Shown: in pieces, positions 17,477-26,855 of the stretch
Layout: every line of letters begins with the position of its first letter
Position numbering within the stretch: position 1 is the stretch's first letter
Source of the DNA: Acinetobacter calcoaceticus
Lineage (GTDB): Bacteria > Pseudomonadota > Gammaproteobacteria > Pseudomonadales > Moraxellaceae
Assembly: GCF_900520355.1 (NCBI RefSeq)
Contig: NZ_LS999521.1
Span: forward strand, 744,001 to 808,000
Reading direction: 5' to 3'
DNA length: 64,000 nucleotides
Program-made: the position numbers and the translations under genes
Notes under the pieces: model-generated
Seen by the model: only the letters and a program-made list of their open reading frames with translations
Database searches by the model: none
What the model was told of the DNA's origin: nothing

Positions 17477-18382
17477 ATGAATAGCATTGTTTTATCTCTA
17501 TTTCCTTTAGTTGCATTAATTGCATCGGGATACCTGTTTAAAAAATATCGTTTTTTTAGTGAGGAGTTTTGGGCTGGGGCAGAGAAGCTCAATTATTATA
17601 TTTTATTTCCCGCTTTGCTTTTTAGTACGCTGTCGACCGCGAAAATTAACTTACAAAGTTTGGGTACAGCCATTATTGCCATGTTGATTGTAGTTTTGGC
17701 AGTCACCATTTTCTTGTACATACTTCGCGTGTTTTGGCACATACCATCTGCACGTTTTGGTGTGCACGTACAAAGTATAGTTCGCTTTAATACCTATATT
17801 GGTTTGGCTTTAGTGACTTCGCTTTTTAAAAGTGAAGGAATGGCAATTCTGGCAATTTTATTAGCGCTTTGCATTCCACTTGTGAACGTTATTTCGGTGC
17901 TTGCTTTAACTTCTAAAGAACACATGGTAATTAAACCTGTTTTGATTGCGCTTCTTAAAAACCCTTTAATTGCATCGTGTGTGGTCGGGGCAGCAGTCAA
18001 TGCACTTCACATCCCGATTTGGGAAGGCTTTTCTAGCTTTATTAAGCTTTTTTCAGCATCAAGTTTGCCACTGGGGTTGTTATGCGTAGGTGCAGCTTTA
18101 CAGTTTATGCAAATTAAAAAAGATATTGTGGTATTGGCAGCAGACACTTTTGCACGACTTTTAGCAGTGCCTGCTTTAGCCTATGTGGTCTGCATGTGGT
18201 TTGGTTTACCAAGCCTACAAACACAAATTTTAGTCATTTTCTTTGCATTACCGACTGCGTCTGCATCATACATTTTAACCAAGGTATTGGGTGGCGACAG
18301 TCAACTCATGGCAGCCGTGATTAGCTTTCAAACCTTATGTGCAGCTGTGACGTTGCCAGTGGTGATTTGGTGGATCTCTTAA
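17477..18382 (+). CDS. AEC family transporter (auxin efflux carrier-like)
   Basis: I start at ATG 17477; the in-frame TTG at 17435 would add 14 polar residues absent from the family. The 301-residue protein has about ten membrane helices. It begins MNSIVLSLFPLVALIASGYLF, the normal first helix, followed by EKLNYYILFPALLF, the conserved AEC motif. The C-terminal bundle ends FFALPTASASYILTKVLGG and later LPVVIWWI, also conserved. Members export or import small organic anions such as malonate, malate or auxin-like acids. Divergent from a LysR regulator that probably controls it. Confidence 0.88.
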   Translation: MNSIVLSLFPLVALIASGYLFKKYRFFSEEFWAGAEKLNYYILFPALLFSTLSTAKINLQSLGTAIIAMLIVVLAVTIFLYILRVFWHIPSARFGVHVQSIVRFNTYIGLALVTSLFKSEGMAILAILLALCIPLVNVISVLALTSKEHMVIKPVLIALLKNPLIASCVVGAAVNALHIPIWEGFSSFIKLFSASSLPLGLLCVGAALQFMQIKKDIVVLAADTFARLLAVPALAYVVCMWFGLPSLQTQILVIFFALPTASASYILTKVLGGDSQLMAAVISFQTLCAAVTLPVVIWWIS

Positions 18383-18511
18383 GATATAAACATTTAGGTA
18401 AGTCATATTCTATTCTCTAAAAATTAATAGGCTGGTTCTTATTTAAAGAATGCTTTGCTACCTTCCTCATCTGATTATTGCTACACTTTTTTCTTTTTCA
18501 GGTGGATGAGT

Positions 18512-19528
18512 ATGTCCTTTGATCTCAAAGTGAGCTTGCAGCAAAGGTCTGAACCGTCTGCACAGCAGAAAAAACTGAATCGCCTGATTGATAAAATAGA
18601 ACAGCAAAAAGTTAGCCTTAGCACATGGCAAAATGCGCAAGCTGAGATTCAACAGCACATACGTCAAAAACTGATGCCTGTGTATAGCGATTTGCATGAA
18701 GTGCTATTTCAGCAGTTAGAGCAGCTTTGGAATATGTTGCATAGCCACGAGTTTTCCAAAGCGGATATGCAACAATTAGATGAAAAAATTGCCCAGTTTG
18801 CACAAATGTTGAAGCGCTCAAAAATGCTGTCTGCTAAACAGTTGGAGTTAGTAAAGCAGGTTGATACCTTCTATCAGCAACATGCGAGGGAAGCGGTAAA
18901 AAAGAATAAAAAAGCTCAGTCAATAAAATCCGAATACGGTGAAAATACTGATCAAAGTGCAGAATTTGATGAAGACTTTGAACAGTATGCTGCCGAGCAA
19001 CAACAAGCGCGAGAACAAGCCAAACAGCAAAGGCAGCAACAAAAACGTGAACAAGCAGAGCAAATGGCAGCGCAGTCGTTAAAAACAGTTTATTTAAAAA
19101 TTGCCGCGATGATTCACCCAGACCGTGAGCAAGATGAAACAAAGAAAGTAGAAAAAACTGAGTTGTTCCAACAGGCAAGTCAGGCCTATGAAAAGCAGGA
19201 CTTGTTCTATTTACTCAAACTCCAGTTACAGCTCGAACAGAATAAAGGGGTAGGGGCTAAAGAATTATCTGCTGAGCAATTGCGGTTTTATAAACTGGCT
19301 TTGGATGCACAAAGTCAGCAGCTTGAAAACCAAATTGCTGAGATTTTGGATTCTTTTCAGTTAGCGAAGAATGTGAAAGCAGAGCATGTACATATCAGCG
19401 ATGTTTATAAAGCCATAGATGCCGACTGTGCTGAGTTAAAGCAGCAGGTGAAATGGGAAAAGGAACGTTTAAAGCACATGAAAAAAGTGAGTGGGGTAGA
19501 GATGTTGTTGGGTGGTGGGGGGGTATAA
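18512..19528 (+). CDS. J-domain-like protein with internal HPD motif
   Basis: Start chosen at ATG 18512, six bases after AGGTGG; the open frame extends 19 codons upstream but lacks a ribosome site. The 338-residue protein is rich in Gln, Lys and Glu and largely helical. Residues 1-140 are predicted coiled coil and 140-190 are a charged Gln-rich linker (EQAKQQRQQQKREQ). Residues 188-240 then look like a J domain: LKTVYLKIAAMIHPDRE with HPD at 202-204, then FQQASQAYEKQDLFYLL. The HPD loop is what stimulates DnaK's ATPase. Most J proteins have this domain at one end and a substrate domain elsewhere; here it is central, with another helical region after it. It may be a specialised DnaK co-chaperone. 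I do not recognise a named gene. Confidence 0.75.
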   Translation: MSFDLKVSLQQRSEPSAQQKKLNRLIDKIEQQKVSLSTWQNAQAEIQQHIRQKLMPVYSDLHEVLFQQLEQLWNMLHSHEFSKADMQQLDEKIAQFAQMLKRSKMLSAKQLELVKQVDTFYQQHAREAVKKNKKAQSIKSEYGENTDQSAEFDEDFEQYAAEQQQAREQAKQQRQQQKREQAEQMAAQSLKTVYLKIAAMIHPDREQDETKKVEKTELFQQASQAYEKQDLFYLLKLQLQLEQNKGVGAKELSAEQLRFYKLALDAQSQQLENQIAEILDSFQLAKNVKAEHVHISDVYKAIDADCAELKQQVKWEKERLKHMKKVSGVEMLLGGGGV

Positions 19529-19636
19529 ATTTTGACTTAGTTCGCTTCTGGTATGAGAAGGCTATAGATGACTTGAAAATTAATTAAATAACCTTATAAA
19601 AGTCTAATATTTAAAATTAAATTGAGTAGATTAAAA

Positions 19637-20824
19637 ATGTCAGATAAAAAAACGGAAGCTATAAAACTTTTAAATGATTCTTTAAATGAGCTTGAATCAG
19701 CAAAAGGCAGTGTGACAGTTGCAGTTCAAAAGATGTCACGTGCTTCGTTATTACTAGATGAAAAAAATATATATGTTTGGTCCGAAATTCAGCTAGGAAA
19801 TCAAAAGTATGTTTTTTATGTAAAGGAGCTTTTGACATTAATTAATCAAGAATATGAAAAAAAACAAAAACCAGTTAGCCTTACCTCTTCTGTTTTTAAA
19901 GCAAAAGTTCAAGAATTAAAAGATAAGGGGATTGATACTGATTTTATATTCTCTTCACAGTTCGTAAATATAAAAAATTTAACCTCTACAGGAGGTTTAG
20001 ACCATTCAATTAATATATTGGAAGATCAATTACCATATTTAAAAAAGAATGGAAATGACAAAACTCTTTATTTAAAAAATGTACAGGATCATATTGATTA
20101 TATAAAGAAAAAAGCCCATGAATATTGTGTTAAGTTAAGCAATAAATATAAGTATTCAGATACCTCAAGTAGCTGTTTTGATTTACTAAAGAATGCTGTT
20201 GATGATAAATTGCTTGATTTAGAGCCTGAGCTGGCACAACAATTAATGCTTGCATTCAAAGGAATATCATCAAAAAGTTCAGAAGAGTGGTCACAAGCAT
20301 TAACATCGTGTCGTAGATTACTAGAAGCTTTAGCCGATAAGCTCTATCCACCAAATGATAAGATTATTAATAAAAGAATATTTAAAGCTAATCAATATAT
20401 TAATCGTCTTTGGCAATTTATGTCTGAATCAATTGAATCGGAAAGTAATAGAGATTTAGCTAAAATACATGTTGATTATTTAGGTTCATGGCTAGAAAAA
20501 AACTACAAAATGACCAATAAAGGTGTTCATGCTGATGTTAGTCAATTGGAAGCAACTCGTGTTGTTTTTCATCTATATTTAATGCTTTCTGATATTTTAG
20601 ATTATTTAGATTCTTCACAAGTAAGCACTAACTCTAAGCCTTCATTGAAGACAGCAACATTGGATGATTTTGAAGTACGATTGAATATTAAACGTGAAAT
20701 TGCTAAAGCTATATATAAGCTCAGAATTGAAAACAATGGTTTAGTTACTTTCGATGATTTAAAAACTATTCGAGGGATAGGACCTAAAACTTTACAATTA
20801 GCACAAGAGCAATTTTCTGAATAA
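19637..20824 (+). CDS. AT-rich protein with AbiTii-like N-terminus and C-terminal HhH motif; possible defence gene
   Basis: Start ATG 19637 (395 residues); GAGTAG lies seven bases upstream. Residues 5-60 (AIKLLNDSLNELESAKG ... SRASLLLDEKNIYVWSEIQLG) resemble the AbiTii domain of abortive-infection proteins. Residues 220-325 are helical: SCRRLLEALADKLYPP is followed about 55 residues later by NKGVHADVSQLEA. This Arg...His layout is seen in HEPN-like and DUF4145-like modules. Residues 368-395 hold a helix-hairpin-helix, TFDDLKTIRGIGPKTLQLA, a non-sequence-specific nucleic-acid-binding motif. Base composition is clearly more AT-rich than valS next door. The gene sits alone with its own terminator. 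The domain reading is by eye and the function is unproven. Confidence 0.6.
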   Translation: MSDKKTEAIKLLNDSLNELESAKGSVTVAVQKMSRASLLLDEKNIYVWSEIQLGNQKYVFYVKELLTLINQEYEKKQKPVSLTSSVFKAKVQELKDKGIDTDFIFSSQFVNIKNLTSTGGLDHSINILEDQLPYLKKNGNDKTLYLKNVQDHIDYIKKKAHEYCVKLSNKYKYSDTSSSCFDLLKNAVDDKLLDLEPELAQQLMLAFKGISSKSSEEWSQALTSCRRLLEALADKLYPPNDKIINKRIFKANQYINRLWQFMSESIESESNRDLAKIHVDYLGSWLEKNYKMTNKGVHADVSQLEATRVVFHLYLMLSDILDYLDSSQVSTNSKPSLKTATLDDFEVRLNIKREIAKAIYKLRIENNGLVTFDDLKTIRGIGPKTLQLAQEQFSE

Positions 20825-20853
20825 AAAATCCCCTCACTAAGAGGGGATTTTTT
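20823..20853. terminator. Bidirectional terminator between the AbiTii-like gene and valS
   Basis: AAAAAATCCCCTC and GAGGGGATTTTTT are perfect arms with a short loop, giving T runs on both strands. Confidence 0.9.
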
Positions 20854-20869
20854 GAATCAAATCACAGCA

Positions 20870-23767
20870 TTAAAGCGCAGCAATTTGCTCCATATTCGCT
20901 TTAACTTTCTCTAACTGAGCAGCAAACTCAGCAAGCTTCGCTTTTTCACCTTCAACAACTGCTGCTGGTGCTTTAGATACAAAGCCTTCATTTGCAAGTT
21001 TACCCGCAATTTGGTCGTGTTGCTTTTGGATTTTATCCAAGTCTTTTTGCAAACGAGCAAGCTCAGCTTTAGGGTCAATTAAGCCTTTCATTGGTACAAA
21101 TACCGATGCATGGCTAACAACGCTAGAGCAAGATAATGGCGGTTCTTGGTCTTTATTCAAGAATTCAATGCTTTCAACTTTAGCCAATGCTTTGAACAAC
21201 GCTTCAATACGAATAATTTGTTCACGTTCTGCGTCAGACGTATTTTGAAGTAATACTGGCAATAAACGCGCATTACCTAAGCCCAACTCACCACGAATGT
21301 TACGTACCGCACCAATTAAACCTTGAAGCCATTGCATGTCTGCTTCAGCTTGTTCATTGATTTTTGCTTGCTCAGGAATAGGGTATTGAGCAGTCATAAT
21401 CGTTGGGCCGCCTTGACCAAGCATTGGTGCAAGAGTCTGCCAGATTTCTTCTGTCAAATACGGCATTAACGGATGAGCCAAACGTAAGGAAGCTTCCATC
21501 ACTGCAAGCAATACACGACGTACTTCAGCTTTACGCTCTTCTGCAACTTCTGCATCGTTCAGAACTGGTTTTGTTAATTCAACGTACCAGTCACAGTATT
21601 CATTCCAAATAAAGTCATAAATCGCTTGTGCAGCAAGGTCTAAACGATACGTTGCAAACGCTTGGTGTACGGCAGCTTCTGCTTTTTGCAGACGGCTCAT
21701 AATCCATTGTTCTGGAAGTTCCCAAAGATCAGGACGAGCTTCTTGACCAACAGTTTGACCTTCAACATTCATCAGAACGAAACGAGTCGCGTTCCAAATT
21801 TTGTTACAGAAGTTACGGTAACCTTCAACACGTTTTAAGTCGAACTTGATGTCACGACCAGTGTTTGCAAGGGCACAGAACGTGAAACGAACTGCGTCAG
21901 TACCGTAAGCATTGATACCTTCTGGGAACTCTTTGCGCGTTGATTTTTCAATCTTCGCTGCATCTTTCGGGTTCATTAGGCCAGTAGTACGTTTTGCAAC
22001 CAAGCTTTCTAAATCAATACCATCAATCAAGTCTAATGGGTCAAGTACGTTACCTTTAGACTTAGACATTTTTTGACCTTCACCATCACGTACCAAGCCG
22101 TGAACGTAAACAGTCTTAAATGGAACTTGAGATGAACCATCTTCATTTTTCATGAAGTGTAAGGTCATCATGATCATGCGGGCAACCCAGAAGAAAATGA
22201 TGTCAAAACCAGTCACCAAAACATCTGTTGGGTGGAAAGTTTTTAAGAAATCATTTACTTCATCTTGCTTCGCATCGCCAGTCCAACCTAAAGTTGAGAA
22301 TGTCCAAAGCGCAGAAGAGAACCATGTATCAAGAACGTCTTCATCTTGTTTAAGTTCAACGTCAGCAGCGATATTGTTCTTCGCGCGTACTTCTTCTTCA
22401 TTACGACCCACATAGATGTTGCCATTCGCATCGTACCAAGCTGGAATACGGTGACCCCACCAAAGCTGACGTGAAATACACCAGTCTTGAATGTCACGCA
22501 TCCACGCCATGTACATGTTGCTGTACTGTTCTGGAACAAACTTAATACGGCCATCTTGAACTGCTTCAATTGCAGGTTCAGCAAGCGGAGCAATTTTTAC
22601 ATACCATTGGTCAGTCAATAATGGCTCAATGATCACGCCTGAACGGTCGCCACGTGGCGCTTTTAAGTCATATGGTTGGATTTGGTCTAACCAACCTTCG
22701 GCTTCAGCTTGAGCAACTAATTTTTTACGTGCTACGAAACGTTCTAAACCAGCGTATTCCGCAGGTGCAGTAATGGTTTTAGAAATTTGTTCACCAGCTT
22801 TTGCAATATATTCAAACTCACCTAAAACTTCGGCGTTTTTGTTGAAGATATTAATGATTGGCAAGCTATTGCGTTTACCTAGGTCATAGTCGTTAAAGTC
22901 GTGAGCAGGCGTGATTTTTACACAGCCAGTACCGAAGTCTTTTTCAACGTAGTCGTCAGCAACGATCGGAATTAAACGACCAGTAATTGGCAATACAATA
23001 TTTTTACCAACAAGGTGTGCATAACGCTCATCTTCAGGGTGAACAGCAACTGCAGTATCACCGAGTAAAGTTTCAGGACGAGTCGTTGCAACGACTAAAT
23101 AGTCTTTACCATCTTGAGTTTTAACTGATTTGTCTTCAAAGAAATATTTAAAGTGCCAAAGTGAGCCTTTTTCTTCTTTGCTTTCTACTTCAAGGTCAGA
23201 AAGAGCAGTTTGAAGTTTAGGGTCCCAGTTTACAAGGCGCTTACCACGGTAAATTAAACCGTCTTCGTGTAAACGAACGAATACTTCTTTAACTGCGTTT
23301 GATAAACCTTCATCCATCGTAAAGCGTTCGCGAGACCAGTCTACAGATGAACCTAAGCGACGAATTTGTTTCGTAATTGTGCCGCCAGATTGTTCTTTCC
23401 ATTCCCAAACTTTTTCGATGAACTTATCACGGCCCAAGTCATGACGAGTCACACCTTGCAAGCCAAGTTGACGCTCAACAACCATTTGAGTTGCAATACC
23501 CGCATGGTCAGTACCTGGTTGCCACAAGGTGTTTTTACCCATCATACGGTTATAACGGGTGAGGGCATCCATAATGGCATTGTTAAAGCCATGGCCCATG
23601 TGCAAACTACCAGTGACGTTTGGTGGCGGAATCATGATACAGAATGATTCACCGTGACCAGAAGGTTTGAAGTAACCTTGTTCTTCCCACGTTTGGTACC
23701 ACTTCTTTTCGATCTCGGTTGGATCGTATGTGGTCGCAATATTTTGAGCGGTTTGAGCGTCAGTCAT
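20870..23767 (-). CDS. valS: Valyl-tRNA synthetase
   Basis: The 965-residue class I synthetase charges tRNA-Val and edits threonine. The HIGH-type motif is [13 protein letters not shown] (about residue 48) and the KMSKS loop is [11 protein letters not shown] (about 555). A CP1 editing domain lies between them ([19 protein letters not shown]). The anticodon-binding domain follows, then a C-terminal coiled-coil arm from about residue 890 ([20 protein letters not shown]) as in other bacterial ValRS. Length and domains are complete. It is convergent with the AT-rich gene on its 3' side. Confidence 0.98.
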   Translation of the reverse strand: MTDAQTAQNIATTYDPTEIEKKWYQTWEEQGYFKPSGHGESFCIMIPPPNVTGSLHMGHGFNNAIMDALTRYNRMMGKNTLWQPGTDHAGIATQMVVERQLGLQGVTRHDLGRDKFIEKVWEWKEQSGGTITKQIRRLGSSVDWSRERFTMDEGLSNAVKEVFVRLHEDGLIYRGKRLVNWDPKLQTALSDLEVESKEEKGSLWHFKYFFEDKSVKTQDGKDYLVVATTRPETLLGDTAVAVHPEDERYAHLVGKNIVLPITGRLIPIVADDYVEKDFGTGCVKITPAHDFNDYDLGKRNSLPIINIFNKNAEVLGEFEYIAKAGEQISKTITAPAEYAGLERFVARKKLVAQAEAEGWLDQIQPYDLKAPRGDRSGVIIEPLLTDQWYVKIAPLAEPAIEAVQDGRIKFVPEQYSNMYMAWMRDIQDWCISRQLWWGHRIPAWYDANGNIYVGRNEEEVRAKNNIAADVELKQDEDVLDTWFSSALWTFSTLGWTGDAKQDEVNDFLKTFHPTDVLVTGFDIIFFWVARMIMMTLHFMKNEDGSSQVPFKTVYVHGLVRDGEGQKMSKSKGNVLDPLDLIDGIDLESLVAKRTTGLMNPKDAAKIEKSTRKEFPEGINAYGTDAVRFTFCALANTGRDIKFDLKRVEGYRNFCNKIWNATRFVLMNVEGQTVGQEARPDLWELPEQWIMSRLQKAEAAVHQAFATYRLDLAAQAIYDFIWNEYCDWYVELTKPVLNDAEVAEERKAEVRRVLLAVMEASLRLAHPLMPYLTEEIWQTLAPMLGQGGPTIMTAQYPIPEQAKINEQAEADMQWLQGLIGAVRNIRGELGLGNARLLPVLLQNTSDAEREQIIRIEALFKALAKVESIEFLNKDQEPPLSCSSVVSHASVFVPMKGLIDPKAELARLQKDLDKIQKQHDQIAGKLANEGFVSKAPAAVVEGEKAKLAEFAAQLEKVKANMEQIAAL

Positions 23768-23963
23768 AGTAGCTTAGATCGAATATGCATAAAAAATTGC
23801 ACCTATTGTAGCAAAAAAATGCCTCGAAATTAATGTGCTGAAAACAGATAAACGGTTTTGTATTTTTTTCAAAAAACGGTAGATTTATGAAAGATGGATC
23901 ACAATTTAATCGTGTAGGCACACGGCACAAAAATTACAAAAGAATTGAAAAAGGATGCTGCTC

Positions 23964-24635
23964 ATGAGTTATGAAGTTTTTTTGAAAATTTCCGATTCAA
24001 CTTATACCCAATTCGAGACCATTCGGCAGAAACTGCATGATGGGGTAAGTCAAAGTCAGGCAAAACCCTTAGGGGATGTATTGTCTGACCTTTCTTGTGA
24101 AATTATTGAGCAGGTTTTTTCTGTACTCTTACAGTCAGGGAATACAACCATGTCCCCAAAACAGCAAGCTGAGTCTGAAAAAGTAGTTCAGCAAGTTTTA
24201 GAGACTTTTCGAAAATACATGCCATGGTCGGTTTCATTCTTTGGCAATGAACGTCTTTTACCTTTAGTCGATTACATGACATCTCTAATGAAAGAGCAGG
24301 GACAGCAGGTCTATATTACCTATCCAGTTACGCTTCAACTCGTGCAACAAGCTGAAACTCTGACTCAGCAAATTCGTGATGGGAACATGCAGAGTGTTGC
24401 AGCTGCTTTTGATACTCTCATTCAAATTGTAGATTTAGGCGTAACAAGCCTAGTACGTGAACCTAAAAAGCGTTTAAAATTTAATTTAGTTGTCGATAAA
24501 ACCCTGAATGGGGTGATCAACATGACGACGCATTTAGGCTATAAACGTTTGGAAAAGTTAGGTACACAGGTCGATCAGACCACAGCAACTCATTATATCA
24601 ACCACTTTTTGGCCTTCATGCATCAAGCAGCATAA
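23964..24635 (+). CDS. Conserved protein of unknown function
   Basis: Start ATG 23964, eight bases after AAGGA; the ATG at 23955 overlaps that site. The 223-residue protein is soluble and mostly helical, with no signal, membrane helix or cysteine-rich motif. The C-terminal half (KRLKFNLVVDKTLNGVINMTTHLGYKRLEKLG) is basic and amphipathic. I do not recognise a family. It lies upstream of an SDR gene on the same strand (27 bases), so the two are probably co-transcribed. Its clean start and normal codon use argue for a real gene. Confidence 0.7.
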   Translation: MSYEVFLKISDSTYTQFETIRQKLHDGVSQSQAKPLGDVLSDLSCEIIEQVFSVLLQSGNTTMSPKQQAESEKVVQQVLETFRKYMPWSVSFFGNERLLPLVDYMTSLMKEQGQQVYITYPVTLQLVQQAETLTQQIRDGNMQSVAAAFDTLIQIVDLGVTSLVREPKKRLKFNLVVDKTLNGVINMTTHLGYKRLEKLGTQVDQTTATHYINHFLAFMHQAA

Positions 24636-24662
24636 TTTAAAAAGATAATAGGAACATAAAGC

Positions 24663-25469
24663 ATGGCCAAACTTGATACTTTAAAAAATAAGGTGGTATG
24701 GATTACGGGTGCATCTTCTGGTTTAGGTAAGGCCTTGGCAGGGGAATTAGCCTTGCAAGGGGCAGAAGTGATTTTGACCTCCCGTCGTTTTGAAGAGTTA
24801 GAAGAAGTTCGAGTTGGTTTGTTAAATCCAGAGCAACATTTGTCTGTGGTTGCAGATATTACCAATGAAAAACAAGTTCAAGAGGCCTATGAGCAGATTT
24901 TAAAAGCGAAAGGACGAATTGACTGGCTCATTAATAATGCAGGTTTGAGCCAACGTGCATTAATCGAAGACACGACCATGGCAACCGAACGGGCCATTAT
25001 GGAAGTTGATTATTTCTCGCAAGTAGCTTTAACCAAAATCGTATTACCTACCATGCTAAAACAAAAGTCTGGCCGAGTTGTATTTGTGTCGAGTGTGGCG
25101 GGTTTATTAGGAACACAGTACCGGGCAAGTTATTCGGCTGCTAAAGCGGCAATTCATATGTGGGCTAATAGTTTACGTGCTGAGGTCGCTGATCAGGGCA
25201 TTGAAGTTTCCGTTATTTTCCCTGGTTTTGTAAAAACAAACGTTTCTTTTAATGCGTTAAATGGTGCAGGGCAGCCTCAAGGCCATCAAGATGAAGCAAT
25301 TGAAAATGGTTTAGAGGCAGATACTTTTGCAGAAAAGTCGGTTAAAGCTTTAATGCATGGCCAAGAATATATTGTTGTTGGGGGAACAAAAGAAAAACTT
25401 GGAGTAATGGTTTCTCGGATGTCACCAAAACTTCTCTATAAAATGATTCGGAAAACAAAAGTAAAATAA
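24663..25469 (+). CDS. Short-chain dehydrogenase/reductase
   Basis: The 268-residue SDR has the classical cofactor motif TGASSGLGKALA (residues 15-26), NNAG in LINNAGLSQ, catalytic Ser in VFVSSVAG, and YSAAK with the Tyr-Lys pair. An Arg-Arg after strand 2 (LTSRRFEEL) points to NADP preference. The C-terminal SRMSPKLLYKMIRK resembles the DHRS7-like subgroup, which act on lipid-type or steroid-type ketones. Substrate unknown. It is followed after 53 bases by a SnoaL-like gene. Confidence 0.9.
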   Translation: MAKLDTLKNKVVWITGASSGLGKALAGELALQGAEVILTSRRFEELEEVRVGLLNPEQHLSVVADITNEKQVQEAYEQILKAKGRIDWLINNAGLSQRALIEDTTMATERAIMEVDYFSQVALTKIVLPTMLKQKSGRVVFVSSVAGLLGTQYRASYSAAKAAIHMWANSLRAEVADQGIEVSVIFPGFVKTNVSFNALNGAGQPQGHQDEAIENGLEADTFAEKSVKALMHGQEYIVVGGTKEKLGVMVSRMSPKLLYKMIRKTKVK

Positions 25470-25522
25470 AAAAGAGATTTCGCCGTGCTAAATTGGTGAA
25501 AAACCTGCATAGAAGGTTCACC

Positions 25523-25957
25523 ATGGATCAAGATTATCACCGTGTTTTAGAGGTCATCACACGTTTTCAATTGGTCTTTGACCAGAAAAATTGGGACGCT
25601 TTTGATGAGTTATTGGCCGATCAACTTGAGGTGGACTATTTCCAGTTTAGGGGAGAGCCTTTATGTGTTGTGACTTGTCATGAATATAAAGGTTCTCGGC
25701 AGCAAGCTTTATCGCATTTACGACTACAGCACAATTTGAGTAATCCCATTATCCGCATTGAACAAGATCGGGCATGGTTAGAATGCAATTATCAAATTTA
25801 TCGTTTTTCAGAAAATGATTATTTTCATTCATTTGGTCGTTATTATTTTACTTTGGAAAAACAACAGGGCAATTGGAAAATTACCGGAATTTGCCAACAT
25901 TTAACTAAAAATATTGGCAATCCACGGATACATTTTTCTAGCGTGGGGCAGTGTTAA
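25523..25957 (+). CDS. SnoaL/NTF2-like domain protein
   Basis: Start ATG 25523, six bases after AGAAGG. The 144-residue protein has the SnoaL-like cone fold pattern: helix VLEVITRFQLVFDQKNWDAFDELLA, strand LEVDYFQFRG, a middle helix RQQALSHLRLQHNL, and strands ending YYFTLEKQQGNWKITGI. Such domains are small cyclases, isomerases, or binding modules for polyketide- or steroid-like ligands. Its last 4 bases overlap the stop of the convergent YbjQ-type gene. It is probably co-expressed with the SDR. Confidence 0.78.
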   Translation: MDQDYHRVLEVITRFQLVFDQKNWDAFDELLADQLEVDYFQFRGEPLCVVTCHEYKGSRQQALSHLRLQHNLSNPIIRIEQDRAWLECNYQIYRFSENDYFHSFGRYYFTLEKQQGNWKITGICQHLTKNIGNPRIHFSSVGQC

Positions 25958-26388
25958 TCTTTTACTGCGGTACCGTAGGCAAAGACTTCGACCATTCCAC
26001 CCTGCATTCCTAGTTCGGTTGTACTCAGCCGAACTCCCATAATATGGTTAGCGCCTGCGGTATGGGCTTGTTGCTTTAAGCGGACAATCGCTTCACGGCG
26101 AGCACGTTCAACAATACTTTCATAACTGGTCAGCCGACCGCCTAAAATATTTTTGATTGATGCCAGCACATATTTAAAGTAGTCATTAGAAATCACGACA
26201 TTACTGCTAATAAATTGGCCTAATTGATCACTCGTCGCAAAACGATTCGTATCAATTCTGATATGGGCCAGCCGTTGCTCTTTTTCTAGAAGTTCTTTCA
26301 AATGTTTTTGTTCAATATGGCGCCCAAAACCCCAACCAATACTGAAAAGAATCAGAAAAATAACAAGCTGAAAAATAAGATTTTCCAT
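25954..26388 (-). CDS. Membrane-anchored YbjQ/heavy-metal-binding-domain protein
   Basis: The 144-residue protein starts with a membrane helix (LIFQLVIFLILFSIGWGFG), followed by a charged linker. The YbjQ-type domain follows: VVISNDYFKYVLASIKNILGGRLTSYE, then AREAIVRLKQQAHTAGANHIMGVRL and FAYGTAV. YbjQ proteins form small rings; their function is unproven, with metal binding suggested by structure. The membrane anchor is unusual, since most YbjQ proteins are soluble. It overlaps the convergent SnoaL gene and lies 7 bases after a second YbjQ gene. Confidence 0.85.
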   Translation of the reverse strand: MENLIFQLVIFLILFSIGWGFGRHIEQKHLKELLEKEQRLAHIRIDTNRFATSDQLGQFISSNVVISNDYFKYVLASIKNILGGRLTSYESIVERARREAIVRLKQQAHTAGANHIMGVRLSTTELGMQGGMVEVFAYGTAVKD

Positions 26389-26395
26389 TTTCTAC

Positions 26396-26746
26396 CTATG
26401 CACTAAATGGATCTGGTAGATGGGGTGCTTGAGGTTGTACGACCACAGCTGTGCCATAGACAAATAGTTCGGAAGCACCTTGAGCAATATTTGAAGTTGA
26501 AAAACGAATACCAACAATTGCATTCGCACCCAGTTGCTGGGCTTTGGCAATCATACGATTCATGGCTTCTTGGCGGGATTCTTCTAATAATTCGGTATAA
26601 CCTGTAAGTTCACCACCCACAATATTTTTTAAACTCGCCATCAAGTCACGGCCAACATGCTTACTTCGGACTGTACTTCCATAAACAACATCAAGCTGTT
26701 TTAAAATCTGGTGGCCCGGAACGCTTTCTAAATTACTCAGTAACAT
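26396..26746 (-). CDS. YbjQ family protein (soluble)
   Basis: The 116-residue YbjQ-type protein has the core VVYGSTVRSKHVGRDLMASLKNIVGGELTGY, then MIAKAQQLGANAIVGIRF and ELFVYGTAVVV. Length fits the family (about 105-115). It is the upstream member of a tandem pair with the membrane-anchored copy; the two share the NI(L/V)GG(R/E)LT signature and probably arose by duplication, perhaps forming mixed rings (inference). Confidence 0.88.
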   Translation of the reverse strand: MLLSNLESVPGHQILKQLDVVYGSTVRSKHVGRDLMASLKNIVGGELTGYTELLEESRQEAMNRMIAKAQQLGANAIVGIRFSTSNIAQGASELFVYGTAVVVQPQAPHLPDPFSA

Positions 26747-26811
26747 TATTTTTTATCAATCTAAATCTTTTAAGGTTTCAAGATAAGAAATATTCACATG
26801 AGATGCAATAA

Positions 26812-26836
26812 AAAAGCCCACCGAAGTGAGCTTTTA
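26812..26836 (-). terminator. Terminator of the adeIJK operon
   Basis: AAAAGC and GCTTTT enclose CAC/GTG around CGAA with one mismatch. On the minus strand it lies about 20 bases after the adeK stop and runs into T. Confidence 0.65.
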
Positions 26837-26855
26837 TAGATAAGTTATTTAAAAC

